Positions 6,562 through 14,172 of a stretch of DNA of 16,931 nt are shown piece after piece. Origin of the DNA: CAZIUL01 sp964542475 (GTDB taxonomy: Bacteria > Planctomycetota > B15-G4 > CAYZWU01). A program made the translations under genes and the position numbers. Under the pieces are notes generated by a model. It was not told the DNA's origin. It searched no databases and saw only the letters and a program-made list of their open reading frames with translations. Each line of letters starts with the position of its first letter. Position 1 is the stretch's first letter. The stretch spans positions 1 to 16,931 of the forward strand of contig CAZIUL010000079.1 in the NCBI GenBank assembly GCA_964542475.1, read 5' to 3'.

Positions 6562-7456
6562 CAATTGAAACCTCCAGCCCAAGGATCGCCAGGAATCCCG
6601 CTATACGTTCCATCTCTTTTTGCGAAGGCGGTGCTGCGGCGCCGGGCGGGTGTTTCCTGTTCGTGTTCTCGTACTTGTCCATGCCTGCCCTGTGAAATGA
6701 CAGAAGCTCGACCGGGTATGGCTTGGCGGGCAGGGAAGCTGCAAAGTTTCCGAGGCTTTGAATGTTCTCATCGTCGTCGTTTATTCCCGGAAGCACCGGC
6801 ACGCGGATAACAGCCGGCTTCCCCGCATCCGCGAGGAAACGGATGTTTTCGAGTATCCGCCCATTGGGTACGCCGGTGAGCTCTTCATGCCTTTTTTCGT
6901 CCATCAGCTTCAGATCGTACAAAAAGAGGTCCGCCTTTTCAGCGACACGCCCGAAGGTGTCAGGATCCGCGTGCCCGCACGTGTCCACTGCGGTGTGGAT
7001 CCCGCTGTGCCTGCATGCATCGAGAAGCTCCATCAGAAAGGCGGCCTGCGCGAGCGGCTCACCTCCCGAAAAGGTGGCGCCCCCTCCCGACTCGTCGTAA
7101 AAAACCGTGTCCCTGCCGATCTTCTCCATTACCCGCTGCGCTGTCATCTCCTTGCCGATGATCTCGATCGCTTCGGACACGCAGGCATCGGCGCACGCCA
7201 TATCCATGACGCAGAGCTCAGGGTCAATGATGATATGCTCCTCGTTTGTTTTTATAGCACCGTTTACACACGCTTCAACGCAGTCGCCGCACGATCGGCA
7301 CCTGTTTTTTCTGTACATGGTCTCTGCATCGAACGCCTGACTTTCAGGGTTGTGGCACAAGGCACAGCGGAGCGGACACCCCTTGAAAAACACGGTGGTC
7401 CGGATGCCCGGTCCGTCGTGGATCGCGAACCTCTTGATGTCGAAAACCATGCCCAT
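6536..7456 (-). CDS. hypE: Glycyl radical enzyme activase (radical SAM, PflA type)
   Basis: The 306-aa protein generates the glycyl radical on HypD using SAM and an iron-sulfur cluster. The radical SAM cluster motif CxxxCxxC is Cys27, Cys31, Cys34 (KGCPLRCALC), after the typical IHDGPGIRTTVF opening. An inserted ferredoxin-like domain (about 50-95) has one complete motif, Cys53, Cys56, Cys59, Cys63. In the second motif Asp85 stands where Cys is usual (Cys82, Asp85, Cys88, Cys92). The SAM-binding GGE motif lies in ATFSGGEPL (about 127-135). Length is normal for activases with the ferredoxin insert. ATG 7456 is kept because the family opens just before the VFDIKRF strand; an ATG two codons later is equally possible and neither has a good Shine-Dalgarno site. 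It is the first gene of a two-gene unit with hypD, which it overlaps by 26 bases. Confidence 0.9.
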   Translation of the reverse strand: MGMVFDIKRFAIHDGPGIRTTVFFKGCPLRCALCHNPESQAFDAETMYRKNRCRSCGDCVEACVNGAIKTNEEHIIIDPELCVMDMACADACVSEAIEIIGKEMTAQRVMEKIGRDTVFYDESGGGATFSGGEPLAQAAFLMELLDACRHSGIHTAVDTCGHADPDTFGRVAEKADLFLYDLKLMDEKRHEELTGVPNGRILENIRFLADAGKPAVIRVPVLPGINDDDENIQSLGNFAASLPAKPYPVELLSFHRAGMDKYENTNRKHPPGAAAPPSQKEMERIAGFLAILGLEVSIDGEQHERE

Positions 7457-7547
7457 GGATGAGGGGTCCCGTTGAAGAGGGAATTACATTGTTCGAAAGA
7501 TATTCAGTGTATACGATTTTCCCTGGTTTTCAAACAGGGCGCACTTG

Positions 7548-7720
7548 CCCGCTTATTTCATACTCTTCGTCGCGAGGTAGCTGTAAACTGTGATGTGGCA
7601 AGGCGCATGTCAGGAGACGACCGCAGGCCTGTTCCTACAAGTTGAGGATCGTCTCCTGGCATGAAACGCAGCCACAGCGCAGGTTACGGTGCCGCAGCAG
7701 AAGATGATGAAATATGCTGG
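7548..7720. repeat. Full-length copy C of the CCCGCTTATTT palindromic repeat (173 bp)
   Basis: The left arm begins CCCGCTTATTT at 7548 and the right arm ends AAATATGCTGG at 7720. The arms pair imperfectly along their length: the inner 15 bases (7606-7620 with 7649-7663) match at 14 of 15, a GCCACA block recurs in both arms, and the outer tails are recognisable with a few indels. The 28-base centre holds the palindrome CAGGCCTG. The element fills most of the gap between hypE and the TauE-like gene, ending 28 bases before the latter's Shine-Dalgarno. Copies A and B match its tails. It has no coding capacity, consistent with a non-autonomous REP/MITE-like element. Confidence 0.75.
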
Positions 7721-7757
7721 CTTGGATCATTACGGGATTTGTCGGACAAGGAGGCAG

Positions 7758-8507
7758 ATGGAGTACTGGATATACCCTCTTCTCGTGGCCGGAGGCTTTG
7801 CAGCCGGGTTCATCAACACGGTTGCCGGCGGCGGCTCCATGCTGACCCTGCCGCTTCTCATCCTGGCCGGACTTCCGGCGGACATGGCCAACGGTACGAA
7901 CCGCGTGGCCATCCTCGTCCAGAACACCGCGGCAATGCTCGGGTTCAGGTCCAAGGGAGTGAACCCTTGGAGGATGGGGCTCTGGCTTTGCGTGCCCGCC
8001 TGCATCGGCGCCTGCGCGGGCGCGTGCATCGCGGTCGAGGTAGATCCGGCAACGCTGAAGCGCATCTTCGGTGTGGTGCTCATCGTCTTGTGCGGCGTGG
8101 TGTTGTTCAATCCGTCCGGATCCCTCGTGAAAAAGGAGACAGGCACCTTTGCGGCCCGGCCGTCTGTCAAGTCGTTCCTGGTGTTTTTCGTTGTCGGTTT
8201 GTGGGGAGGGTTCGCACAGGTGGGGGTGGGGTTCCTGTTCCTCGGGGGGCTCATCCTCTGTTCCGACCTGAACCTGGTCTACGCGAACGCGGTCAAGCTC
8301 TTCGTTATTCTCGCGTTCACAGCGCTCTCATTCCTGATCTTTTTCATCAACGGCCAGGTCGATATCGTGCTCGGGCTGGTGATGGCGATCGGCAACGCTG
8401 CCGGCGCATGGACAGCATCGGTCCTGTCCGTGAAAAAAGGCTCCTCCTGGATCAGGATCTTCCTGGTCGCGGCAGCCTTTCTGGCGGCCTTGAAGCTTTT
8501 GTGGTGA
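7758..8507 (+). CDS. TauE/SafE-family permease (UPF0721, YfcA-like)
   Basis: The 249-aa protein is an integral membrane protein with about eight hydrophobic helices in two related halves. The family signature is clear near the N-terminus: AGFINTVAGGGSMLTLPLL, then LPADMANGTNRVAIL. The second half carries the matching GLWGGFAQVGVGFLFLGGL followed by LNLVYANAVKLFVIL. Characterised relatives export sulfite, sulfoacetate or other organosulfur anions, but most members have unknown substrates and the sequence does not decide. The start is taken at ATG 7758, which follows AAGGAGG (7748-7754) closely and puts the first helix at the N-terminus. An upstream in-frame ATG at 7689 lies inside the palindromic repeat and is unlikely. 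It is divergent from hypE with the repeat in between. Confidence 0.9.
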   Translation: MEYWIYPLLVAGGFAAGFINTVAGGGSMLTLPLLILAGLPADMANGTNRVAILVQNTAAMLGFRSKGVNPWRMGLWLCVPACIGACAGACIAVEVDPATLKRIFGVVLIVLCGVVLFNPSGSLVKKETGTFAARPSVKSFLVFFVVGLWGGFAQVGVGFLFLGGLILCSDLNLVYANAVKLFVILAFTALSFLIFFINGQVDIVLGLVMAIGNAAGAWTASVLSVKKGSSWIRIFLVAAAFLAALKLLW

Positions 8508-8541
8508 TACGACCGATCCCGAATCCCGAACCGTTTCACTC

Positions 8542-8570
8542 TTGCAATCCATCACCGCTTCTTGTATCAT
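8542..8570 (+). promoter_or_regulatory. Sigma70-type promoter for the 979-aa repeat-protein gene
   Basis: TTGCAA (8542-8547) and TATCAT (8565-8570, five of six consensus) are spaced by exactly 17 bases in the gap after the TauE-like gene. Transcription starting near 8577 would give a leader of about 78 bases. It may drive the whole 8655-15597 gene group. Confidence 0.5.
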
Positions 8571-8654
8571 GCCCCCCTGATCGCCGGGCCACCCTTTCAC
8601 ACGATCTCCTGTTCAACCCGCCGTTCCGCTGTTTTTTGCAAAGGTACGCATTTC

Positions 8655-11594
8655 ATGGAACGAAAGTTTCTCTTTGTAATCATCTCCCTGGTTTCGGTTG
8701 TTGCGGCGCTGGGGATCTTTTTGCTCGTGTATGGCCAGGGGGAGGGGGATGCGGTGTCCGTGAGCGAGGCAAAGCGTCCTGATGCGCAGCCTGTCCGCGT
8801 CATTGACAATGGGGCTGAAGATGCGGATACGGCACGCGAGCCCGTTGCGCCTGAAAACGTTCCCGCTCTCGATCCTGATGCGATGCCCGAATCCTACAAA
8901 AAAGCCCTCGGGCTGATCAGGGGCAGGATTGTGGAATCGGACGGCCCGCCCGTGCCTGAAATCCGCGTGGAGTTCTTCTCCATCAGCGCGCTCGAAATCC
9001 TCCGTGACGGGGCTTCTTTCATGGGTGATGATCCTCCGAAGTTCGAGTTCAAGACAGGCGCAACGGAAACCGCGGAAGACGGGACGTTCAGCTTCGAAGC
9101 GGTTTATCCGCGTGCAATCCACATGCTCGGGATCGATCCGCAAGGTTCGCGCTCCACAACGAGGTTCGTTGACAACGTGCCGGGCCCGGGAGAAACGGTT
9201 GATCTCGGGGACATCGTTCTTGCTCCGTATGCCGTGCTTTTTGGGGTGGTGAAGGACGAACAAGGAGACCCGGTAGAAGGAGCGCGTGTGCGCACGACGC
9301 AGCTTCCGCCAGTGGTGTTCACCAGCGGCTTGCAGGATTTCAGGGAAAAGTGCTCTTTCCTTGTGAGGTTCGGTCCCGAGGAGAGGGTGTTCGATGCCCC
9401 GCAAGCCCTGATGCAGTTCTACAGGATGGTCCCCTTTCCCACGACACAAACGGGCGCTGACGGCTCATTCAGGATGGAGGGCGTGCCTCTCGGGTTGCAG
9501 ACCCTGGTAGTGGACAAGCCGGGGCTGGTGACCGAGCGCGTGGGCCCGGTTTCCACGGCGCTGGGAGGCGAGAAGGACCTCGGCGAGATAGAGATGGACA
9601 GCGGCGTGATCCTGGCTGGAAAGGTGCTCGAACACGATGGCAAGCCAGCCAAGGGCATCGAAGTGCGCATCGGCCCGATCCACGGCATATCCGAGTTCAT
9701 CGTGCTGCAGCCGCCGCTTTTTACGGATGACCAGGGGAAGTTCGCGTTCAAGGGCGCGGCCCCGCTTTCCACCTTTGCGGTTGCCAGGCGTTATTCCGAG
9801 GATCCGTGGGTGTTCGAGGGCCCGTTTCACCCGGGGCAGGAGAAGCCCGTGCTAAGACTGCCCCCGGCATACGACCTGCGGGTGATCGCGCTCAAGGAGG
9901 ACAACTCTCCCGCGAAAGGGGCCCGCCTGAAGCTGCGCGAGAAAAGGCCGTTTGACAACATGTTTTTCATGCACACCCCAACCGCTCCGAAAGAGCGGCT
10001 TTCTTATCCGGAGGATGGGGTCATCGAGGTCAAAGGGCTTTCACCCGGCAAGTTCGAGCTTCTCCTGGCTGCACCGGGGTGCGGCATGAAGCGAGCCGAG
10101 GTCTCTGTTCTGGCGGAGCCCGTTGTCAAGGAGGTCGTGCTCGAGCCGGCCTACGAGGCAAAAGTCAGGGTGCTGGCTGAAAAGGACGGCTCGCCCGTGG
10201 AATGGGCCGGGGTCAATGCAACGCTCGGTGAAGGCAGCTGGTGGCTCAACCCCATGAAGATGTCAAAGGGCCGCACCGGGCCCGAAGGCCTGGCGGTTCT
10301 GAAGAACCTGACCGCAGGGGAGTACAAGGTCTCTGTTTCCCATCCCGGTTTCGCGGTGACCGACGGCAAGCTGGAGGTTCCAACGGGCGATGAGACGGTG
10401 ATCTTCGTGAAGCGGGGCGGCATCATCGAAGGAGTGGTTCGAAGGGGAGGCAGCGCGTTTGAGGCGCCGTACATGGTTTCGCTCAACATACAGGAGTTCA
10501 AGAGCGGCCCGGAAGCGCTGACACCTAGGTTCACGGCCACAGACCTCGAAGGCCGTTTCCGCGCGACGAACCTGAACCCCGGGAAATGGCAGGTGCACGT
10601 TTTGAAGCGCCTTCTTGACGAGGATCCCCTCGGCCTGGGAGAGGTGCTGCGCATGGGCCCTCTCATGTCGAGCGAGACCGAGGTCTGGTCCGGCGAAACG
10701 TCGTACATCGAGATCGATCTGGAAAGCGGGAGCGCGGGTCCCGGGGCAGAGGTTTCGGGCAGGGTGCTGGTCAATGGAAAGCCGGCTGTCGGGGCCAGGC
10801 TCGTCATACGCACGAAAAAGAGGATCGAGGCCACAGTGAATGCAGGGGGTCGTTACTCCCTCGGCAAGGTGCCGGTTGGAAAGCACTCCTTGAGGATAGC
10901 CGAGCTCCCGGGCACTCCCATGAGCGGGTTCAACTTCAACATCCGGCGCAGGGTCGAGGTGATGGAGAACCTTCCGCTGTACGAGGATTTTGACCTTTTC
11001 ACAGGAGCCATCGCGGGTCGCGTGATCTATGACAGCGATGGAACCCTGGTGAGAGGGGTCAGGGTGAGGGCGGAGATCGAGGGTGACGACGCCCCGTATA
11101 CCGTCACGATGCACACCGTGACAGGGCTCGACGGCAGTTTCCTGTTCGAGGGGCTGCCCATGGGTTCCTACACTGTAAAGGCGGATCAGGGCGGATTCGG
11201 GTGCATGCCCGCCTTCGGAGTGAAGGTCTTTACAGGGGGCGGAGGAGGACTTGTGACCCTGGTCATGATCGATCCTGTCGTGGTGGCGGGCTGGGTCAAG
11301 CTGCCCGATGCGGTCAAGAATGCCCGCTGGATCGGGCTTGTCGTAAAATCCGCTGATTCGGGCGACAAAGAAGACAAAGGCGGCAGGGGCGGGACCGAAT
11401 GGGTTGCTCTCGACAAGGAAACCGGAGAGTTCGAAACCACGAAGCTCATTCCCGGTTCATACACGGCAAACCTTTTCAGCGGAGCCGGGCAGAAATACAA
11501 ACCCATGGAGTTTGATGTCCCTCCCGGCGGCCTTGCGAACCTTGTGCTGACTCCCGAACCTGACGAGAAGAAACCGAAGCAGGGCGGCAAGTAG
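8655..11594 (+). CDS. Membrane-anchored protein with about nine carboxypeptidase-regulatory-like beta-sandwich repeats
   Basis: The 979-aa protein has one N-terminal hydrophobic segment (residues 5-26, signal anchor), an acidic low-complexity linker to about 80, and then repeated Ig-like modules to the C-terminus. Each has a first strand such as GVVKDEQGDPVEGARV (197-212), GKVLEHDGKPAKGIEV (322-337) or SGRVLVNGKPAVGARL (701-716). A second pattern follows: GADGSFRMEGVPLG (267-280), TDLEGRFRATNLNPG (629-643), GLDGSFLFEGLPMGSYTV (824-841), TGEFETTKLIPGSYT (922-937). This is the CarboxypepD_reg / transthyretin-like fold used for adhesion or as spacer. No catalytic domain is seen. ATG 8655 is chosen for AAGG at 8641-8644 and because the hydrophobic segment follows directly; the frame is open from 8562. 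It is the first of three same-strand genes for exported proteins. Confidence 0.85.
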   Translation: MERKFLFVIISLVSVVAALGIFLLVYGQGEGDAVSVSEAKRPDAQPVRVIDNGAEDADTAREPVAPENVPALDPDAMPESYKKALGLIRGRIVESDGPPVPEIRVEFFSISALEILRDGASFMGDDPPKFEFKTGATETAEDGTFSFEAVYPRAIHMLGIDPQGSRSTTRFVDNVPGPGETVDLGDIVLAPYAVLFGVVKDEQGDPVEGARVRTTQLPPVVFTSGLQDFREKCSFLVRFGPEERVFDAPQALMQFYRMVPFPTTQTGADGSFRMEGVPLGLQTLVVDKPGLVTERVGPVSTALGGEKDLGEIEMDSGVILAGKVLEHDGKPAKGIEVRIGPIHGISEFIVLQPPLFTDDQGKFAFKGAAPLSTFAVARRYSEDPWVFEGPFHPGQEKPVLRLPPAYDLRVIALKEDNSPAKGARLKLREKRPFDNMFFMHTPTAPKERLSYPEDGVIEVKGLSPGKFELLLAAPGCGMKRAEVSVLAEPVVKEVVLEPAYEAKVRVLAEKDGSPVEWAGVNATLGEGSWWLNPMKMSKGRTGPEGLAVLKNLTAGEYKVSVSHPGFAVTDGKLEVPTGDETVIFVKRGGIIEGVVRRGGSAFEAPYMVSLNIQEFKSGPEALTPRFTATDLEGRFRATNLNPGKWQVHVLKRLLDEDPLGLGEVLRMGPLMSSETEVWSGETSYIEIDLESGSAGPGAEVSGRVLVNGKPAVGARLVIRTKKRIEATVNAGGRYSLGKVPVGKHSLRIAELPGTPMSGFNFNIRRRVEVMENLPLYEDFDLFTGAIAGRVIYDSDGTLVRGVRVRAEIEGDDAPYTVTMHTVTGLDGSFLFEGLPMGSYTVKADQGGFGCMPAFGVKVFTGGGGGLVTLVMIDPVVVAGWVKLPDAVKNARWIGLVVKSADSGDKEDKGGRGGTEWVALDKETGEFETTKLIPGSYTANLFSGAGQKYKPMEFDVPPGGLANLVLTPEPDEKKPKQGGK

Positions 11595-11644
11595 TATTTT
11601 CTGAACACTGAACATCGAACTTTGCCCTATGAAAGAGGAACCTG

Positions 11645-14077
11645 GTGAGTTTACTCTTCAAAACACTGCTGTTCCCGGTTGTTTTCTGGATCCTCTTTTC
11701 TCCGCTAGGACGATCGACCGGGGAACCGAAGGCCGGGAAAGCGGGGGAGTATCCCATCATTCCCGTTCCCTTCACGCAGGTCCGGTTCAACGACGGATTC
11801 TGGGCGCCCAGGATGGAGACAAACAGGAAGGTGACCATCCCGTACGCCTTCGCAAAATGCGAAGAGAACGGCAGGATGGCCAACTTCGCCATAGCGGGCG
11901 GGCTCATGCGGGGCGAGCACCGGGGTAACTATCCCTTTGATGACACGGACCCGTACAAGATCATCGAGGGCGCTTCGTACGCCCTGGTCCTTCATCCGGA
12001 CCCGGAGCTCGAAAAGTACCTTGATGACCTGATCGCAAAGATCGCCGCGGCCCAGGAGGATGACGGATACCTGTACACCTGCAGGACCAACAAATCCGAG
12101 AAGCTGGCCGGCTGGGCAGGCGAGACCCGGTGGTCGAACTTGAGCAGAAGCCACGAGCTTTACAACGCGGGCCACATGTACGAGGCAGCGGTCGCTCATT
12201 TTCAGGCCACGGGCAAGCGCACCTTTCTCGATGTTGCGATCAGGAGCGCTGATCACATCAACAGCGTGTTCGGCCCTGACAAGCTGCGCCTGCCCCCGGG
12301 CCACCAGATCATCGAAATGGGGCTGGCAAGGCTCTTTCGCGCCACCGGTGATGCCGACTACCTGGTGCTTGCCGGTTTTTTCCTTAATGAGCGGGGCCGC
12401 ACCCATGACGGGCGCGCGCTCTGGGGGGCCTACTGCCAGGATCACCTGCCTGTCGTCGAACAGGACGAGGCTGTGGGTCATGCGGTTCGCGCGACGTACA
12501 TGTACTCCGGCATGGCTGACGTGGCCGCGCTTCAGAGCGATGTGAGGTATATCGAAGCCATTGACCGACTCTGGGAAAACGTGGTTTCGAGGAAGCTGTA
12601 CATCACGGGAGGCGTGGGCGCGAGCGGTCACGGCGAGGCGTTCGGTGACAGCTACGAGCTGCCCAACATGAGCGCCTACTGCGAAACATGCGCTGCCATA
12701 GGCAACGTTTACTGGAACCATCGCCTATTCCTGCTCCACGGCCATGCCAAGCACGTCGATGTGATGGAGAGAACCCTGTACAACGCGCTGATCTCCGGTG
12801 TGTCCATGGATGGAAAGCTGTTCTTTTATCCCAACCCCCTGGAGTCGCACGGCCAGCACAAGCGCAGCCCGTGGTTCGGGTGCGCGTGCTGCCCCGGAAA
12901 CATGACCAGGTTCATCGCATCGGTTCCCGGGTATGCCTACGCGCACAAGGGTGATGTTCTGTATGTGAACCTTTACGCCGCAAGCAGCGCCGACATCGAG
13001 ATGAAAGGCAACACCGTTCACGTCGGCCAGAAAACGCGGTATCCGTGGGATGGTGACGTGGAGATCGTTGTGTCTCCCGAGAGAGAAGATGAGTTTTCAG
13101 TGCATCTGCGCATTCCGGGATGGGCTCGCAACCGGCCCGTGCCGAGCGATCTTTACAGGTTTCTGAAGAGAAGCGAAGAGAAGCCGGTTATCGAGGTGAA
13201 CGGGAGGCCCATTGAGCCGGACATGGAAGCCGGTTTCGCCCGCATCAGGCGCGCCTGGAAAAAGGGAGACCGTGTTACACTCAGGCTGCCCATGCCCGTG
13301 CGCCGCGTGCTGGCTCATGAAAATGTAAAAGATGACAGGGGAAAGGCCGCGCTTCAGCGCGGGCCGATCGTTTACTGCGCCGAATGGCCCGATCACGAGG
13401 ACGGCCGAGTGCTGAACCTTTTTTTGCCGGATGATGCGGTGCTCGGCTCGGAGTTTTGCGGCGGGATGCTGAACGGGGTCCAGGTCATCACGGGAAGAGC
13501 TTTCAGCACAAGGCGCGTCGAGAACAGCGAGGCGTTTGTTAGCAAGGAGACCGACCTTGTCGCCATCCCGTACTATGCCTGGGCCCATCGCGGGCAGGGG
13601 GAGATGGCGGTATGGCTGGCGAGGGAACCGGACGCGGCCCGTCCCCTTGCAAGCCCTTCGATAGCATCCTCGAGCAAGGCGACCGCCTCGGGCGGCAAGG
13701 GCCTCCTTGCTGTCAACGATCAGATCGAGCCGAAGAGCTCCATCGATCATGACAACATGTTCTTTCACTGGTGGCCGCGCAAGGGAACCCTGGAATGGGT
13801 GCGGTACGATTTCGAGAAGGCCGGGGAGGTTTCGCAGGCGGAGGTCTACTGGTTCGACGACACCGGCATCGGCGAGTGCCGCCTGCCCGCGTCGTGGCGC
13901 ATCCTTTACAGGGATGGGGAGGAGTGGAGGCAGGTTTACACCACAGGCACTTACGGCGTGGAAAAGGACAGGTACAACCGCGTTGTTTTCGAGACGGTCA
14001 AGACCGATGCCTTGCGCCTCGAGGTTCAGCTTCCGGAGGAGTTTTCAACCGGCATCCATGAATGGCGGGTGAAGTAA
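11645..14077 (+). CDS. GH127 family beta-L-arabinofuranosidase, secreted, with C-terminal lectin-like extension
   Basis: The 810-aa protein belongs to glycoside hydrolase family 127 (formerly DUF1680), whose type enzyme HypBA1 of Bifidobacterium longum releases L-arabinose from beta-1,2-arabinobiose and arabinosyl-hydroxyproline. The zinc-cysteine site is intact: Glu347 and Cys349 (CETC), and Cys415-Cys416 (CACCPGN), with Cys415 the expected nucleophile. Glu331 in HGEAF is 16 residues before Glu347, as recalled for acid/base Glu322 and Glu338 of HypBA1. Residues 1-25 form a signal peptide, so it acts outside the cytoplasm. The (alpha/alpha)6 barrel covers about 40-440, followed by beta-sandwich domains. 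An extra C-terminal part (about 690-810) resembles a discoidin-type binding domain and is absent from HypBA1. Start is GTG 11645, with AGAGGA five bases upstream. It lies 50 bases after the 979-aa gene. Other GH127 specificities remain possible. Confidence 0.88.
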   Translation: MSLLFKTLLFPVVFWILFSPLGRSTGEPKAGKAGEYPIIPVPFTQVRFNDGFWAPRMETNRKVTIPYAFAKCEENGRMANFAIAGGLMRGEHRGNYPFDDTDPYKIIEGASYALVLHPDPELEKYLDDLIAKIAAAQEDDGYLYTCRTNKSEKLAGWAGETRWSNLSRSHELYNAGHMYEAAVAHFQATGKRTFLDVAIRSADHINSVFGPDKLRLPPGHQIIEMGLARLFRATGDADYLVLAGFFLNERGRTHDGRALWGAYCQDHLPVVEQDEAVGHAVRATYMYSGMADVAALQSDVRYIEAIDRLWENVVSRKLYITGGVGASGHGEAFGDSYELPNMSAYCETCAAIGNVYWNHRLFLLHGHAKHVDVMERTLYNALISGVSMDGKLFFYPNPLESHGQHKRSPWFGCACCPGNMTRFIASVPGYAYAHKGDVLYVNLYAASSADIEMKGNTVHVGQKTRYPWDGDVEIVVSPEREDEFSVHLRIPGWARNRPVPSDLYRFLKRSEEKPVIEVNGRPIEPDMEAGFARIRRAWKKGDRVTLRLPMPVRRVLAHENVKDDRGKAALQRGPIVYCAEWPDHEDGRVLNLFLPDDAVLGSEFCGGMLNGVQVITGRAFSTRRVENSEAFVSKETDLVAIPYYAWAHRGQGEMAVWLAREPDAARPLASPSIASSSKATASGGKGLLAVNDQIEPKSSIDHDNMFFHWWPRKGTLEWVRYDFEKAGEVSQAEVYWFDDTGIGECRLPASWRILYRDGEEWRQVYTTGTYGVEKDRYNRVVFETVKTDALRLEVQLPEEFSTGIHEWRVK

Positions 14078-14172
14078 ACAGATGGAGGGGTTGCTTACTA
14101 TTCTGTCGGTATCAAGACGAAAAGTACCACTGCTGTCCTGACTGTCCATGTTTCATGAAGAGGACCTGATCA

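Noticed and set aside
5314..6810. 498-codon open frame on the plus strand opposite hypD
   Set aside because: It lies antisense to the strongly supported hypD and hypE genes, shows no recognisable domain and is explained by the GC-rich codon bias of the real genes.
4183..7456. Reading hypD/hypE as a pyruvate formate-lyase pair or as hydrogenase maturation genes
   Set aside because: The active site is GCVE, not the Cys-Cys pair of pyruvate formate-lyase, and neither protein resembles the hydrogenase maturation factors that share these names.
7457..7547. Promoter for hypE-hypD
   Set aside because: A TTGAAA is present on the minus strand (7529-7534), but the nearest -10-like TATACA is only 14 bases away, so I could not support a standard promoter.
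11603..11624. Short TGAACA-type repetition before the GH127 gene
   Set aside because: It is a degenerate run of two or three units too short to call a repeat or binding site.
11705..12721. 338-codon minus-strand open frame opposite the GH127 gene
   Set aside because: It is a shadow of a gene with intact catalytic residues; no start signal or family resemblance was seen.
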